Source: Centipeda flueggei ATCC 43531 (lineage in GTDB: Bacteria; Bacillota; Negativicutes; Selenomonadales; Selenomonadaceae). From it: a stretch of 64,000 bases of DNA. Positions 9,902 to 17,952 of this stretch are shown here, piece by piece (the stretch's first letter is position 1; each line of letters begins with the position of its first letter). Location of the stretch: assembly GCF_000160695.1 (NCBI RefSeq), contig NZ_GG694006.1, positions 247,185-311,184 on the forward strand. The letters are read 5' to 3'. Below the pieces are notes generated by a model, which was given only the letters and a program-made list of their open reading frames with translations, did no database searches and was not told where the DNA came from. The position numbers were made by a program, and so were the translations under genes.

Positions 9902-10843
9902 TCAGGCCTTCCCTCCCATCAGTACCAGTGTAAAGAGCGCCATCCGCACGGCGACCCCGTTTTTAACCTCCTCCTGGATCCGCGACTGCACACCGTAGGC
10001 GACGGACTCGGAGATTTCCCATCCCTTATTCATCGGACCGGGATGCAGCACGAGAGCATCCGCCTTCGCCAGTGCGAGCCGCTCCTCACTGAGCCCGTAG
10101 ATGCGCGCGTATTCACGCGTCGACGGGAATAGCCCGCCCTTCATGCGCTCGAGCTGTATGCGGAGCACCTCTACTACGTCAGCCCCCTCAAGAGCATCCT
10201 CCACGCGGTCATGGATCGTGACGCCCTCCTCCTCACACAGAAAGCGCGGGAGAAGTGTGCGCGGTCCCGCGATATGGACATCCATCCCCATCTTTCGCAT
10301 GCCCTGAATGTCAGAACGCGCCACGCGGCTGTGCAGAACGTCACCGAGAATGGCAACCTTCAGCCCCGCGAGTTTCCCCTTGTTTTCCTCAATCGTATAG
10401 AGGTTAAGCAGCCCCTGTGAGGGATGCGCATGCGCGCCGTCCCCCGCATTGATGATGACAGGAGAGACCGCCTTGGCAGCGTAGGCAGCCGCGCCCTCAG
10501 CTTTATGCCGCATGACAATGGCATCCACGCCCATCGCCTCGATCGTATAAAGCGTGTCGCGCAGGCTCTCCCCCTTCACGATGCTCGATGCGCTCGCCGT
10601 GATGTTCACCACATCGGCGCCCAGATACTTTCCTGCCAGTTCAAATGACGTCCGCGTCCGCGTGCTCGGCTCGTAAAAAAGCGTCACTATCGCCTTGCCG
10701 CGCAGCGCAGGCACCTTCTTGATGTCGCGTCCGACGATATTCTTCATTTCTCGTGCCGTACTGAGAACCAGACGGATCTCCTCGGCGGAAAAATCCCCCA
10801 GACCAAGCACATCCCGTCCTTTGAGCGATAACTCCTGTCCCAT
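9902..10843 (-). CDS. pyrB: aspartate carbamoyltransferase catalytic chain
   Basis: ATCase joins carbamoyl phosphate and aspartate in the first committed pyrimidine step. The protein of about 313 residues has the carbamoyl-phosphate motif [12 protein letters not shown] and later [12 protein letters not shown], plus the C-terminal HPGPMNKG typical of the family. Start: ATG 10843 has AAAGGGG at a six-base gap; an ATG at 10849 is too close to that site. No regulatory chain pyrI is present, as is usual for Bacillus-type enzymes. It is the first gene of the operon, behind the PyrR-type leader. Confidence 0.96.
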   Translation of the reverse strand: MGQELSLKGRDVLGLGDFSAEEIRLVLSTAREMKNIVGRDIKKVPALRGKAIVTLFYEPSTRTRTSFELAGKYLGADVVNITASASSIVKGESLRDTLYTIEAMGVDAIVMRHKAEGAAAYAAKAVSPVIINAGDGAHAHPSQGLLNLYTIEENKGKLAGLKVAILGDVLHSRVARSDIQGMRKMGMDVHIAGPRTLLPRFLCEEEGVTIHDRVEDALEGADVVEVLRIQLERMKGGLFPSTREYARIYGLSEERLALAKADALVLHPGPMNKGWEISESVAYGVQSRIQEEVKNGVAVRMALFTLVLMGGKA

Positions 10844-10860
10844 GTGCATCCCCTTTCAAC

Positions 10861-10890
10861 AAAAAAGCCTTCTCACGCCGAAAGAAAGGC
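10861..10890 (-). terminator. pyr leader attenuator terminator
   Basis: In the leader upstream of pyrB the minus strand has GCCTTTCT and AGAAGGC pairing around a nine-base loop (one bulged T), followed by six T. It stands only 18 bases before the pyrB start, so it can only act as a conditional terminator. Together with the PyrR-site sequence further up this is a standard pyr attenuator. Confidence 0.8.
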
Positions 10891-10959
10891 ATAAGAAAGC
10901 TTTGCATCCAAAATAAACTCGAATGACCGCGTCGAATATTTCATTGAAAACTCCCTTAA

Positions 10960-10973
10960 GGCCTCACAGGACC
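10960..10973 (-). promoter_or_regulatory. PyrR-binding anti-antiterminator sequence
   Basis: The minus strand reads GGTCCTGTGAGGCC, which matches the PyrR RNA-binding consensus ARUCCNGNGAGGYU at 12 of 14 positions, including the whole UCCNGNGAGGY core. Flanking CCTTTTAAG and CTTAAGGG can pair to present it in a hairpin loop, as in Bacillus leaders. PyrR with UMP would bind here and favour the downstream terminator. The pyrR gene itself is not in the window. Confidence 0.82.
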
Positions 10974-11029
10974 TCTTAAAAGGCAATATATAGAGAAGCA
11001 ACGTGCTAGGCACTCACTTACTTTTCCTT

Positions 11030-11057
11030 ATTATACGAGGTCATGACAAAAAAAGCA
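11030..11057 (-). promoter_or_regulatory. probable promoter of the pyr operon
   Basis: A perfect TATAAT (11030-11035) lies 17 bases from TTGCTT, a weak -35. Transcription would begin near 11023, giving a leader of about 180 bases that contains the PyrR site and the attenuator. The -10 and the position are convincing, the -35 less so. Confidence 0.6.
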
Positions 11058-11181
11058 ATGGCAAAAAACGCCATACATTTGTATTATGTGCTATGCATCA
11101 ATCGCTAAGGAAACAGAAAATTTTTTCCAGCCCCCTTTTCTTAAAGAAAGTCCTGCACATTCCTTGTAAATCAAAGGGTTA

Positions 11182-11210
11182 TTGAAATACGGCGCATTTT
11201 GGCGTATAAT
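11182..11210 (+). promoter_or_regulatory. promoter of lysC
   Basis: TTGAAA (11182-11187) and a perfect TATAAT (11205-11210) are spaced by 17 bases. The start would fall near 11217, leaving a leader of under 50 bases, too short for a lysine riboswitch. Confidence 0.8.
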
Positions 11211-11263
11211 GCGTTGAGAATTCACCATGATGGGAATTATACCAATCCATAGGGGGATATTGT

Positions 11264-12496
11264 ATGTCATTAATTGTAAAGAAGTTTGGCGGAAGTTCGG
11301 TGGCTACCCCGGAAAAGATCAAGAACGTAGCAAAACGTATATTGCGTGAGAAAGCCCCCGATGACCGCATTGTCATGGTGGTATCTGCCATGGGCGATAC
11401 GACAGATGATCTCATCGCGCTGGCCGGCGAGGTGGTGAAAACCCCCTATCAATACACCCGCGAGATGGATATGCTCATGACGACGGGCGAGCAGGTCTCG
11501 ATTGCGCTGCTCGCGATGGCGTTCCGTGCCTTGGGACAGCCCGCCATCTCCCTCACCGGCGGCATGGCAGGAATGCGTACAGATCATGCGCATACCAAGG
11601 GGCGTATTCTCGGAATTGAGCCAAAACGCGTTCACGAGGAGCTTAAAAAGGGCAACATCGTCGTTATCGCCGGATTTCAGGGCACAGATGCCGACGGCAA
11701 CCCTGTGACACTTGGACGCGGCGGGTCGGATACCTCTGCCGTGGCAATCGCGGGTGCAATCGGTGCGGATGCCTGTGAGATCTACACGGACGTTGACGGC
11801 ATCTACTCCGCTGACCCGCGCATCGTCAAGGGCGCACGCCGTATGAAGGAAATCACCTACAACGAGATGCTCGAGATGGCGCGTCTCGGCGCGGGCGTCA
11901 TGCAGCCGCGCTCGGTGGAGATGGGACAGCTCTACGGCATCCCCATCCACGTTCGTTCGACCTTTACTGCAGAACCCGGAACCATCATTAGGGAGGAATA
12001 TACAGTGGAAGAAAAGTCCTTTATCATTCGCGGTGTCGCACATGACGAGCATGTCTCAAAGATTACGGTACTTGGCGTCTCCAACGTCCCAGGTGTTGCA
12101 TACAAGATTTTCTCAGCTCTCGCCGATGCAAACATCGATGTGGACATGATTGTGCAGAGCATCCGCAGTGCCGACTCCAATGTGACCGACATGGTATTCA
12201 CGGTGGCATCCATTGACGCCGAGGAAGCGCGCCGCGTTGTTGAAGGGATTTCAGCAGACATCCACGCATCCGGTGTGTCCATTGACAATGATGTCGCGAA
12301 GATCTCTATTGTCGGAGCTGGAATGCTCGGCAACCCCGGTATCGCCTCCCGCATGTTCGGTGCACTCTCCAATGCAGGCATCAACCTTGAGATCATCAGC
12401 ACTTCCGAGATCAGTATCTCCTGCCTCATCAAAGGCGGCAGTGTCAAGGACGCCGTCAACCGCATCCACGACGAGTTCTTTCCGAATGAGGCATAA
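11264..12496 (+). CDS. lysC: aspartate kinase
   Basis: The 410-residue enzyme phosphorylates aspartate, the first step to lysine, threonine and methionine. The amino-acid kinase domain opens with VKKFGGSSVATPEKI and carries TTGEQVSIALLAMAF and LGRGGSDTSAVAIAG. The last 160 residues hold two ACT domains (ITVLGVSNVPGVAYKIF and ISIVGAGMLGNPGIASRMF) that bind the feedback amino acid. AGGGGG precedes the ATG. GGGAGG and a GTG at 12005 inside the gene would give a separate C-terminal beta chain, as known for Bacillus and Corynebacterium LysC. It is monofunctional: no homoserine dehydrogenase is fused, and hom lies elsewhere in the window. Confidence 0.95.
   Translation: MSLIVKKFGGSSVATPEKIKNVAKRILREKAPDDRIVMVVSAMGDTTDDLIALAGEVVKTPYQYTREMDMLMTTGEQVSIALLAMAFRALGQPAISLTGGMAGMRTDHAHTKGRILGIEPKRVHEELKKGNIVVIAGFQGTDADGNPVTLGRGGSDTSAVAIAGAIGADACEIYTDVDGIYSADPRIVKGARRMKEITYNEMLEMARLGAGVMQPRSVEMGQLYGIPIHVRSTFTAEPGTIIREEYTVEEKSFIIRGVAHDEHVSKITVLGVSNVPGVAYKIFSALADANIDVDMIVQSIRSADSNVTDMVFTVASIDAEEARRVVEGISADIHASGVSIDNDVAKISIVGAGMLGNPGIASRMFGALSNAGINLEIISTSEISISCLIKGGSVKDAVNRIHDEFFPNEA
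11991..12007 (+). promoter_or_regulatory. internal ribosome site and GTG start for a LysC beta chain
   Basis: GGGAGG followed eight bases later by an in-frame GTG (12005) lies at the junction between the kinase domain and the ACT domains. The product would be 163 residues and contain only the regulatory domains. Family precedent is strong; use in this organism is inferred. Confidence 0.6.
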
Positions 12497-12570
12497 GAAT
12501 ACGTGTATACACCTGCGTGGCTTGTGGACATAAGGAGAGCCGCGCGCTATCATCATATTACGCTACGACG

Positions 12571-12619
12571 GCACGGATCAACGATGCCCTCCCCCAGTGG
12601 AGGACACGATGATCCGTGC
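12571..12619 (+). other. structured leader hairpin upstream of the aminotransferase
   Basis: GCACGGATCA (12571-12580) and TGATCCGTGC (12610-12619) are perfect ten-base inverted repeats. Between them CCTCC and GGAGG form a second nested stem around a six-base loop. No T-run follows, so this is not a normal terminator. It lies in the 150-base gap between lysC and the aminotransferase start. It may be a processing site, an RNA control element or a protein site; no known riboswitch was recognised. Confidence 0.55.
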
Positions 12620-12646
12620 TTTCCATCGAAAAGGAGAGCATATAAC

Positions 12647-13888
12647 ATGGCAATTCAAATGGCAGCATCACACGCGGCGTCGCGCCGCCTGAAGGACGCG
12701 ATCTTCGGAGCCAATGCGGCGTGCCGCGCCGCAATCGCAGAGCATGGCGAAGAGCGCGTGATCAACGCGACAATCGGCGCCGTCATGGACGACAACGGAA
12801 AATTGGCGCATCTGCCGACAGTTGAACGCGTCTTCCGCTCCCTCCCCATTGAGGATTATATCGCCTATGCGCCGATCTCAGGGCTCCCGGAGTATCTCGA
12901 GGCTGCCATCGACATTACATTTGCCGGCAAGCGTCCTGCGGGCTATCTCGCCGCCGTCGCAACGGCAGGCGGAACGGGAGCTCTGCGCACCGCCGTCGAC
13001 GACTACGTCGAGCGCGGCGATCAGGTGCTCACCTCGGACTGGTTCTGGGGAACGTACAATGTCATTTGTCAGGAACTTGGCTCCTCTGTCACGACTTTTA
13101 CACTGTTCGACGAAGCCAACAACTTCAATCATGCAGCGTTCTCTGCGGCAGTCGATGCCCTTTGCAAAAGACAGGACAGCCTGCTCATCATCCTCAACAC
13201 ACCTGCGCACAACCCGACGGGATACAGCCTTTCTGCGGAGGACTGGGATCACGTTCTGGACACGGTCAAAGCACAGGCAAAGACCGGAAAGAAGATCCAG
13301 ATCCTCGTCGATATCGCCTACATCGACTTTGCAGGCGAAAAGTATGCGACGCGTGCCTTCATGCAGAAGTTTGCAGGACTCCCCGAAAACATCCTGACAC
13401 TCTTTGCGTTCTCCATGTCCAAGGCGTATACATTCTACGGACAGCGCTGCGGCGCACTCATTGCCCTCTCTGCAAGCAAGACGGTCATCGATGAGTTCAG
13501 CGAGATCAGCAAGTATACTGCACGCGCAACGTGGTCGAACATCAACCGCGGTGCGATGACGCTTCTGACGCGCATTCAGCAGGACAGCGCAGCGTATGCC
13601 GCCTATGAAAGTGAGCGCGACGCACTATACCGCCTTGTACAGGAGCGCGGCGACATCTTCATGCAGGAGGCTGCGGCGTGCGGTCTGCCCGCCCTCCCCT
13701 ATAAGGGCGGCTTCTTCCTCGCCATTCCTTCGAGTGATCCACAGGCCGTCTGCGATGCCCTCCACGAGGATCTCATCTTCGCCGTTCCGCTGAAAATGGG
13801 CGTGCGTATTGCGGCATGTTCCGTACCGAAAATAAAAATGCATGGTGTGGCAGAAAAAGTAAAGCGCGCTATGGAGAAAATTTCTTGA
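12647..13888 (+). CDS. class I/II pyridoxal-phosphate aminotransferase
   Basis: A fold-type I PLP aminotransferase of 413 residues. The PLP-lysine motif is FSMSKAYTFYGQRCGALI, with NTPAHNPTGYSL and VDIAYIDFAGEKY giving the asparagine and aspartate/tyrosine cofactor contacts. It resembles aspartate/aromatic aminotransferases; amino donor and keto acid cannot be fixed from sequence. Being directly after lysC hints at aspartate-family metabolism. The ATG at 12647 has AAGGAG ten bases ahead. The preceding leader is structured. Its stop codon overlaps the -35 box of the rplM promoter. Confidence 0.88.
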   Translation: MAIQMAASHAASRRLKDAIFGANAACRAAIAEHGEERVINATIGAVMDDNGKLAHLPTVERVFRSLPIEDYIAYAPISGLPEYLEAAIDITFAGKRPAGYLAAVATAGGTGALRTAVDDYVERGDQVLTSDWFWGTYNVICQELGSSVTTFTLFDEANNFNHAAFSAAVDALCKRQDSLLIILNTPAHNPTGYSLSAEDWDHVLDTVKAQAKTGKKIQILVDIAYIDFAGEKYATRAFMQKFAGLPENILTLFAFSMSKAYTFYGQRCGALIALSASKTVIDEFSEISKYTARATWSNINRGAMTLLTRIQQDSAAYAAYESERDALYRLVQERGDIFMQEAAACGLPALPYKGGFFLAIPSSDPQAVCDALHEDLIFAVPLKMGVRIAACSVPKIKMHGVAEKVKRAMEKIS

Positions 13889-13913
13889 CATTCGTGTAAA
13901 AATTTCTTAGAAT
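13885..13913 (+). promoter_or_regulatory. promoter of rplM-rpsI
   Basis: A perfect TTGACA (13885-13890), overlapping the stop of the aminotransferase gene, and TAGAAT (13908-13913) lie 17 bases apart. About 95 bases of leader precede rplM. I could not confirm a ribosomal-protein leader structure in it. Confidence 0.8.
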
Positions 13914-14015
13914 AGCGACGTGTGATATTTTTTCATGTATCCATTAGCCCCGGAAGCGTGAGTGCATATCGCATCAACCAACATTGAAAACTCTTACTCT
14001 CTAGGGGGGAATAAC

Positions 14016-14456
14016 GTGAAAACCACGGTTATGGCAAAAGCTGCCGATATTGAGCGCAAATGGTATGTCGTAGATGCAGAGAACCAGACGGTCGGACGTC
14101 TTGCAGCGGAGATCGCAAAGGTTCTGCGCGGCAAGAATAAACCCATCTACACACCTCATGTTGATACCGGCGACTATGTCATCGTCATCAATGCTGAGAA
14201 GGTAAAGTTCACGGGAAAGAAGCTGACGGACAAGACTTACTTCCGCCACTCCGGCTATCAGGGCGGCACGACCTTCACAACGGCCGGCCAGATGCTCGAT
14301 CGCTTTCCTGTCCGTGTCATTGAACACGCGGTCAAGGGCATGCTTCCGAAGAACAGTCTCGGCGCACAGATTTTCCGCAAGCTCAACGTTTACGCCGGCC
14401 CGGAGCATCCCCATGCAGCACAAAAGCCCGAACCGCTGAAGTTTGATATTCGCTGA
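14016..14456 (+). CDS. rplM: 50S ribosomal protein L13
   Basis: L13 (146 residues) is an early-assembling large-subunit protein. The sequence aligns by eye with Bacillus L13: [53 protein letters not shown] and [14 protein letters not shown], ending in a [12 protein letters not shown] segment. The start is GTG 14016 with AGGGGGGA ahead of it, giving the normal N-terminus. rpsI follows after 26 bases, the conserved L13-S9 pair. Confidence 0.97.
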   Translation: MKTTVMAKAADIERKWYVVDAENQTVGRLAAEIAKVLRGKNKPIYTPHVDTGDYVIVINAEKVKFTGKKLTDKTYFRHSGYQGGTTFTTAGQMLDRFPVRVIEHAVKGMLPKNSLGAQIFRKLNVYAGPEHPHAAQKPEPLKFDIR

Positions 14457-14482
14457 GTTTTGTATAAGGAGGAATCTGTTCA

Positions 14483-14875
14483 ATGGCACAAGTCACTTAT
14501 TATGGAACGGGTCGCCGCAAGACCTCGGTCGCTCGTGTACGTCTCGTTCCTGGAGACGGCAAGGTTACCATCAACGGCCGTGAGATGGCAGAGTACTTCG
14601 GGCTTAAGACGCTTGAGCTGATTGTTCGCCAGCCGCTGAATCTGACGGAAACCGTCGATAAATATGATGTCATCGCCAATGTCGCTGGCGGCGGTGCATC
14701 CGGTCAGGCGGGTGCGATCCGTCACGGCATCACACGCGCACTGATTGAGATGGACGCAGAGCTGCGCCCCGCGCTCAAGAAAGCAGGCTTCGTCACGCGT
14801 GACCCGCGTGAGAAGGAGCGCCGCAAGTACGGTCTCAAAAAGGCACGTAAGGCTTCCCAGTTCTCGAAGCGCTAA
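14483..14875 (+). CDS. rpsI: 30S ribosomal protein S9
   Basis: S9 (130 residues) binds near the P-site tRNA through its C-terminal tail. The N-terminus [16 protein letters not shown], the central [18 protein letters not shown] and the basic C-terminus ending QFSKR are diagnostic. AAGGAGG lies ahead of the ATG. A terminator follows 12 bases after the stop, closing the rplM-rpsI operon. Confidence 0.98.
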   Translation: MAQVTYYGTGRRKTSVARVRLVPGDGKVTINGREMAEYFGLKTLELIVRQPLNLTETVDKYDVIANVAGGGASGQAGAIRHGITRALIEMDAELRPALKKAGFVTRDPREKERRKYGLKKARKASQFSKR

Positions 14876-14887
14876 GGTACGTATACG

Positions 14888-14923
14888 AAATCCCCTCATC
14901 CAAACGGAAGAGGGGATTTTTAT
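14888..14923 (+). terminator. terminator of rplM-rpsI
   Basis: AAATCCCCTC pairs with GAGGGGATTT around a 12-base loop and runs into TTTTTATTT. It ends just before the promoter of the next gene. Confidence 0.92.
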
Positions 14924-14952
14924 TTGACATTCACCGTATATTAACATATTAT
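14924..14952 (+). promoter_or_regulatory. promoter of the Rrf2-family gene
   Basis: TTGACA (14924-14929) and TATTAT (14947-14952) are 17 bases apart, 39 bases before the start codon. The surrounding AT-rich imperfect palindrome (ATATTAACATATTATATAG) could be an autoregulatory operator; that part is inference. Confidence 0.75.
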
Positions 14953-14990
14953 ATAGCTATAAAAAATATGTTTTAGAAGGAAGCATCGAT

Positions 14991-15434
14991 ATGAAAATCT
15001 CAGCGAAGGGCCGCTATGGAATCGCCTCTATGGTCTTTTTGGCGCGCAGCTACGGCACCTCCTCCCCTGTCACTATCATCAGCATCTCGGAACATCTTGG
15101 CATTTCAAAAATCTATCTCGAGCAGGTGTTTTCTCTTCTCAAACGCAGCAAGCTTGTCAACTCCATCAAGGGATCACAGGGCGGCTATCAGTTGGCGAGG
15201 CCGCCACATGCCATCACTGCCTACGAGATCCTGTCTGCCATTGAAATTGCTCTGATCGAAAGAACGGGAAGTGCCTCCGAAAAGATGGAGAAGCTGAACT
15301 TCATTCTTTCCCGTGACCTCTTCGACGTACTCGATCAAAACATTCACAATACACTCAACGCCGTAACACTTGAGGATCTCCTTACTGCGTGGAAACGCGA
15401 GGAGAACAGCGAGACACTGATGTATTTCATCTAA
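14991..15434 (+). CDS. Rrf2-family regulator, CymR-like
   Basis: A 147-residue winged-helix repressor. The N-terminus MKISAKGRYGIASM, the recognition region ISKIYLEQVFSLLKRSKLV and the wing SIKGSQGGYQLARPP are typical of Rrf2. It contains no cysteine at all, so it cannot hold the Fe-S cluster of IscR or NsrR. The C-terminal TLEDLLTAW and the end MYFI resemble CymR, the cysteine-metabolism repressor of Bacillus. CymR function is inference; CymR works with CysK, which is not in the window. Its 3' end overlaps the convergent DUF445 gene by eight bases. Confidence 0.85.
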   Translation: MKISAKGRYGIASMVFLARSYGTSSPVTIISISEHLGISKIYLEQVFSLLKRSKLVNSIKGSQGGYQLARPPHAITAYEILSAIEIALIERTGSASEKMEKLNFILSRDLFDVLDQNIHNTLNAVTLEDLLTAWKREENSETLMYFI

Positions 15435-16713
15435 ATACCTGCGCTCCGAGGAAAATAAGCAAACCGATGCAGCCGCCGACGAGAGAGCCATTGACACGGA
15501 TCCAGAGAAAGTCCTGCTCCACCTTGTCATAGACAAGACGATTCAGCTCCTCATCTGTGAGGCACATAAGCGCGTCGGACACAACGATACCGACCAATGC
15601 CTGTGCGTGGAGAGCTGACCGTGCGATGAGATCATACATCAGGCGTGTCATGATCTGCTGCAGATCACTGTGCTCCATGAGGAGCATCAGCATCCGCTGA
15701 TACTCCTCATGGAGTATGCTGCGCAGCTGCTGATAAAAGGCTGGCATGTGCTCCTCCATCGGATCCACGTCACGCTGGAGATCAGCCTGCACATGTGTCC
15801 GCAGGCCGCTCAGAATACGCTCAATTGACGCATCGATGGGAAGTGTCTCTGCCAATCTCTTTTGCAGCTCGCGCACGAGTGCGGCGAGTTCCTCATCCCG
15901 CCCGAAATCAGAGAGCGCATTATGGATCAGCTCTGCCGCATGATTCTGCAGCGGCGAATCATCCCGTCCCAGCTCGTCGAGAACATGACATGTGTGCTGC
16001 TGAATCAGTTCTGCCCCCTCATCTAGATTGATTGTATTTGTCAAAGTGAGAATATGCGACAGAAAACCGTCGCCGATCTTTTCCCGCTCCAGCTGCTCCA
16101 GTACACTCCTTATGGAGACATACGTCTCCTCTGACGCCGCCTCCCTGACAAGCATCCGTGAGATACTTGTCAGGGCTTTTTTATCCCATCCCTTCTCGCG
16201 CAGAAGCTCGTCGAGGCGCCGCACCAGCATGGCAGGATCTTCCTGCAGAAAAAAACCTTTCAAACGGGACGAAAGATAGGAGACAACCGGTGCGTTTTTA
16301 CGACGCAGCAAAGAAACATGGATAAAATGGAGCACCATACCCGTCATCCGCGCCTCTGTCTCCGGTTGACGCAGATAGTTCTGCATCATCGGAAAGAGAT
16401 GCATCTGTTCCATGTGATGGAAGATCTTGCGCTTGGAGAAGAATTCCTTCTGAACCATCGTTACAATAGATTGGACAAAGCTGTCGCGGCGGCGCGGCAA
16501 AAGTGCTGTATGGTAAGGAAAGCCGAGCGGCTTCCGAAAGATCGCCGTCACTGCAAACCAGTCCGCAACCCCGCCGACCAGTGCCGCTTCGCTCACTGCA
16601 AGCAGTGCACACGCCCAGAAGGAATCCATAAACCTGATATGGAGAAAAAGAGCACACAGAAAGAGCACTGCCGAGAGCAGCAGGGCAGCATCCGCTTTAT
16701 TCCACGTACGCAT
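15427..16713 (-). CDS. DUF445 membrane-anchored protein (second of a tandem pair)
   Basis: A protein of about 428 residues with a hydrophobic N-terminal segment (LLLSAVLFLCALFLHIRFM), the DUF445 signature GGVADWFAVTAIFRKPLGFP, a long helical middle and a C-terminal hydrophobic stretch (LVGGCIGLLIFLGAQ). DUF445 proteins are membrane-bound and of unknown function. The start is ambiguous: ATG 16713 overlaps the stop of the upstream copy in TGATG with GGGGG ahead, while a GTG at 16725 is also possible. It is a diverged paralogue of the neighbour. Its stop lies inside the last codons of the convergent Rrf2 gene. Confidence 0.85.
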   Translation of the reverse strand: MRTWNKADAALLLSAVLFLCALFLHIRFMDSFWACALLAVSEAALVGGVADWFAVTAIFRKPLGFPYHTALLPRRRDSFVQSIVTMVQKEFFSKRKIFHHMEQMHLFPMMQNYLRQPETEARMTGMVLHFIHVSLLRRKNAPVVSYLSSRLKGFFLQEDPAMLVRRLDELLREKGWDKKALTSISRMLVREAASEETYVSIRSVLEQLEREKIGDGFLSHILTLTNTINLDEGAELIQQHTCHVLDELGRDDSPLQNHAAELIHNALSDFGRDEELAALVRELQKRLAETLPIDASIERILSGLRTHVQADLQRDVDPMEEHMPAFYQQLRSILHEEYQRMLMLLMEHSDLQQIMTRLMYDLIARSALHAQALVGIVVSDALMCLTDEELNRLVYDKVEQDFLWIRVNGSLVGGCIGLLIFLGAQVFR

Positions 16714-17942
16714 CAAAGCCCCCACATCCTTTCCGTCATGCAGACGATGAGGGAAAGTGCCATACCGACTGCTGCGCCGACCACAGCCCCATTGATGCGA
16801 ATCATCTGAAGATCGGTGCGTACCTTCCCTTCTACGAATAAAACGAGCTCATCGTCCGACTTCTGGTTCAGGTAGTCGCGCACAAAGCGGGCAATCATCC
16901 CGTGATGTTTCTCGACCTCTCCCTCCGCGAGCGATTTCATCCATCGGTCGACACGACTCTGCCATGGGGCAGAATGGGCGAACGCTTCAATTTTCTTATG
17001 CAGAAACTCTCGCACGTAGGGAATCCAGAACGGATGATTCCCTTTCATGCGGCTCTCGATGAAATCCGCCAAAATGGACTCCATGTCAATATCCTCAATC
17101 AGGTGCTCCTTCGCCCGACGCATCGTCACACGAAAATCACCATGATCGCCGAGCGAAGCAAAGAACGCAGAGAGTGCCTGGACTCCTTCGTGGTGACGAG
17201 GATTCTCCGTCTCTAATGCCGCTGTCAGAATTTCCTGCAGCCGTTCCGTGATCCACGATGCAATCATCATATCGTCTACGAATGAGAGCACGAGAGCACG
17301 GATCATCCCATCGCCCTCATATTTCTCACGAATAGAAGCTATATTGTCATGAAGGATCTCTTGAAAGAGTTGGGTCTGCACCAACTGGATCCCGACACGG
17401 ACGAGCACCTGAAAAATCCGCTCCGTGTGGTGCTGCTCTGTAAAGAGCGCCATCAGATCTCCTGCATGATCTTCAAGCGGCAGCTGATAGAGTGCCTGTT
17501 TCACGTACGGCGTCAGCTCATGCGCAATGCGCATACTGTCAAGATCTGCTGCCGCATAGCGGAGCACATCGATGGCCGTGTCTGTCAGACGTTCCTCCCC
17601 GCCGCGATGCAGCAAATAGTCTGCGAGCATTGCCCCCATATTCTCGCGCTCAATGACCGCCATAATATTCTTCTTGCTGAGGAGATCCTCCGAGGAGAAC
17701 GCAACGATCGACTCCATAATCCGCCCGCGATTCCGACGCAGAATATCTGTTCGGTGCGAGATACCAAGAGGTCGGCCGAAGATTGCCTTGATGGCGAACC
17801 AGTCTGCCAGTCCGCCGATCGTCGCCGCGATAAAGCCATGATGCAGTGTCGATAGGAGGAGACTGCTCCCCTGTCCTGCCGTCCCAACAGCACCGAGGGC
17901 ACTAAGTGCGAGGGCCAGATTTGCCTGATGTTCCTTCTGCAA
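16713..17942 (-). CDS. DUF445 membrane-anchored protein (first of a tandem pair)
   Basis: A 409-residue DUF445 protein with the signature GGLADWFAIKAIFGRPLGIS near residue 45, flanked by a hydrophobic N-terminal part, and a C-terminal membrane segment (VGAAVGMALSLIVCM). It starts at TTG 17942 with GAGG eight bases ahead, eight bases beyond the galU stop, so it is likely co-transcribed with galU. Function unknown; location after galU suggests an envelope role, which is only inference. Confidence 0.85.
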   Translation of the reverse strand: MQKEHQANLALALSALGAVGTAGQGSSLLLSTLHHGFIAATIGGLADWFAIKAIFGRPLGISHRTDILRRNRGRIMESIVAFSSEDLLSKKNIMAVIERENMGAMLADYLLHRGGEERLTDTAIDVLRYAAADLDSMRIAHELTPYVKQALYQLPLEDHAGDLMALFTEQHHTERIFQVLVRVGIQLVQTQLFQEILHDNIASIREKYEGDGMIRALVLSFVDDMMIASWITERLQEILTAALETENPRHHEGVQALSAFFASLGDHGDFRVTMRRAKEHLIEDIDMESILADFIESRMKGNHPFWIPYVREFLHKKIEAFAHSAPWQSRVDRWMKSLAEGEVEKHHGMIARFVRDYLNQKSDDELVLFVEGKVRTDLQMIRINGAVVGAAVGMALSLIVCMTERMWGL

Positions 17943-17952
17943 TCCAATCGCC

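Noticed and set aside
11217..11263. Lysine riboswitch upstream of lysC
   Set aside because: The promoter leaves a leader of under 50 bases, much too short for an L-box.
13914..14015. L13 leader RNA upstream of rplM
   Set aside because: The gap has room and some pairing, but I could not match the known leader structure by eye.
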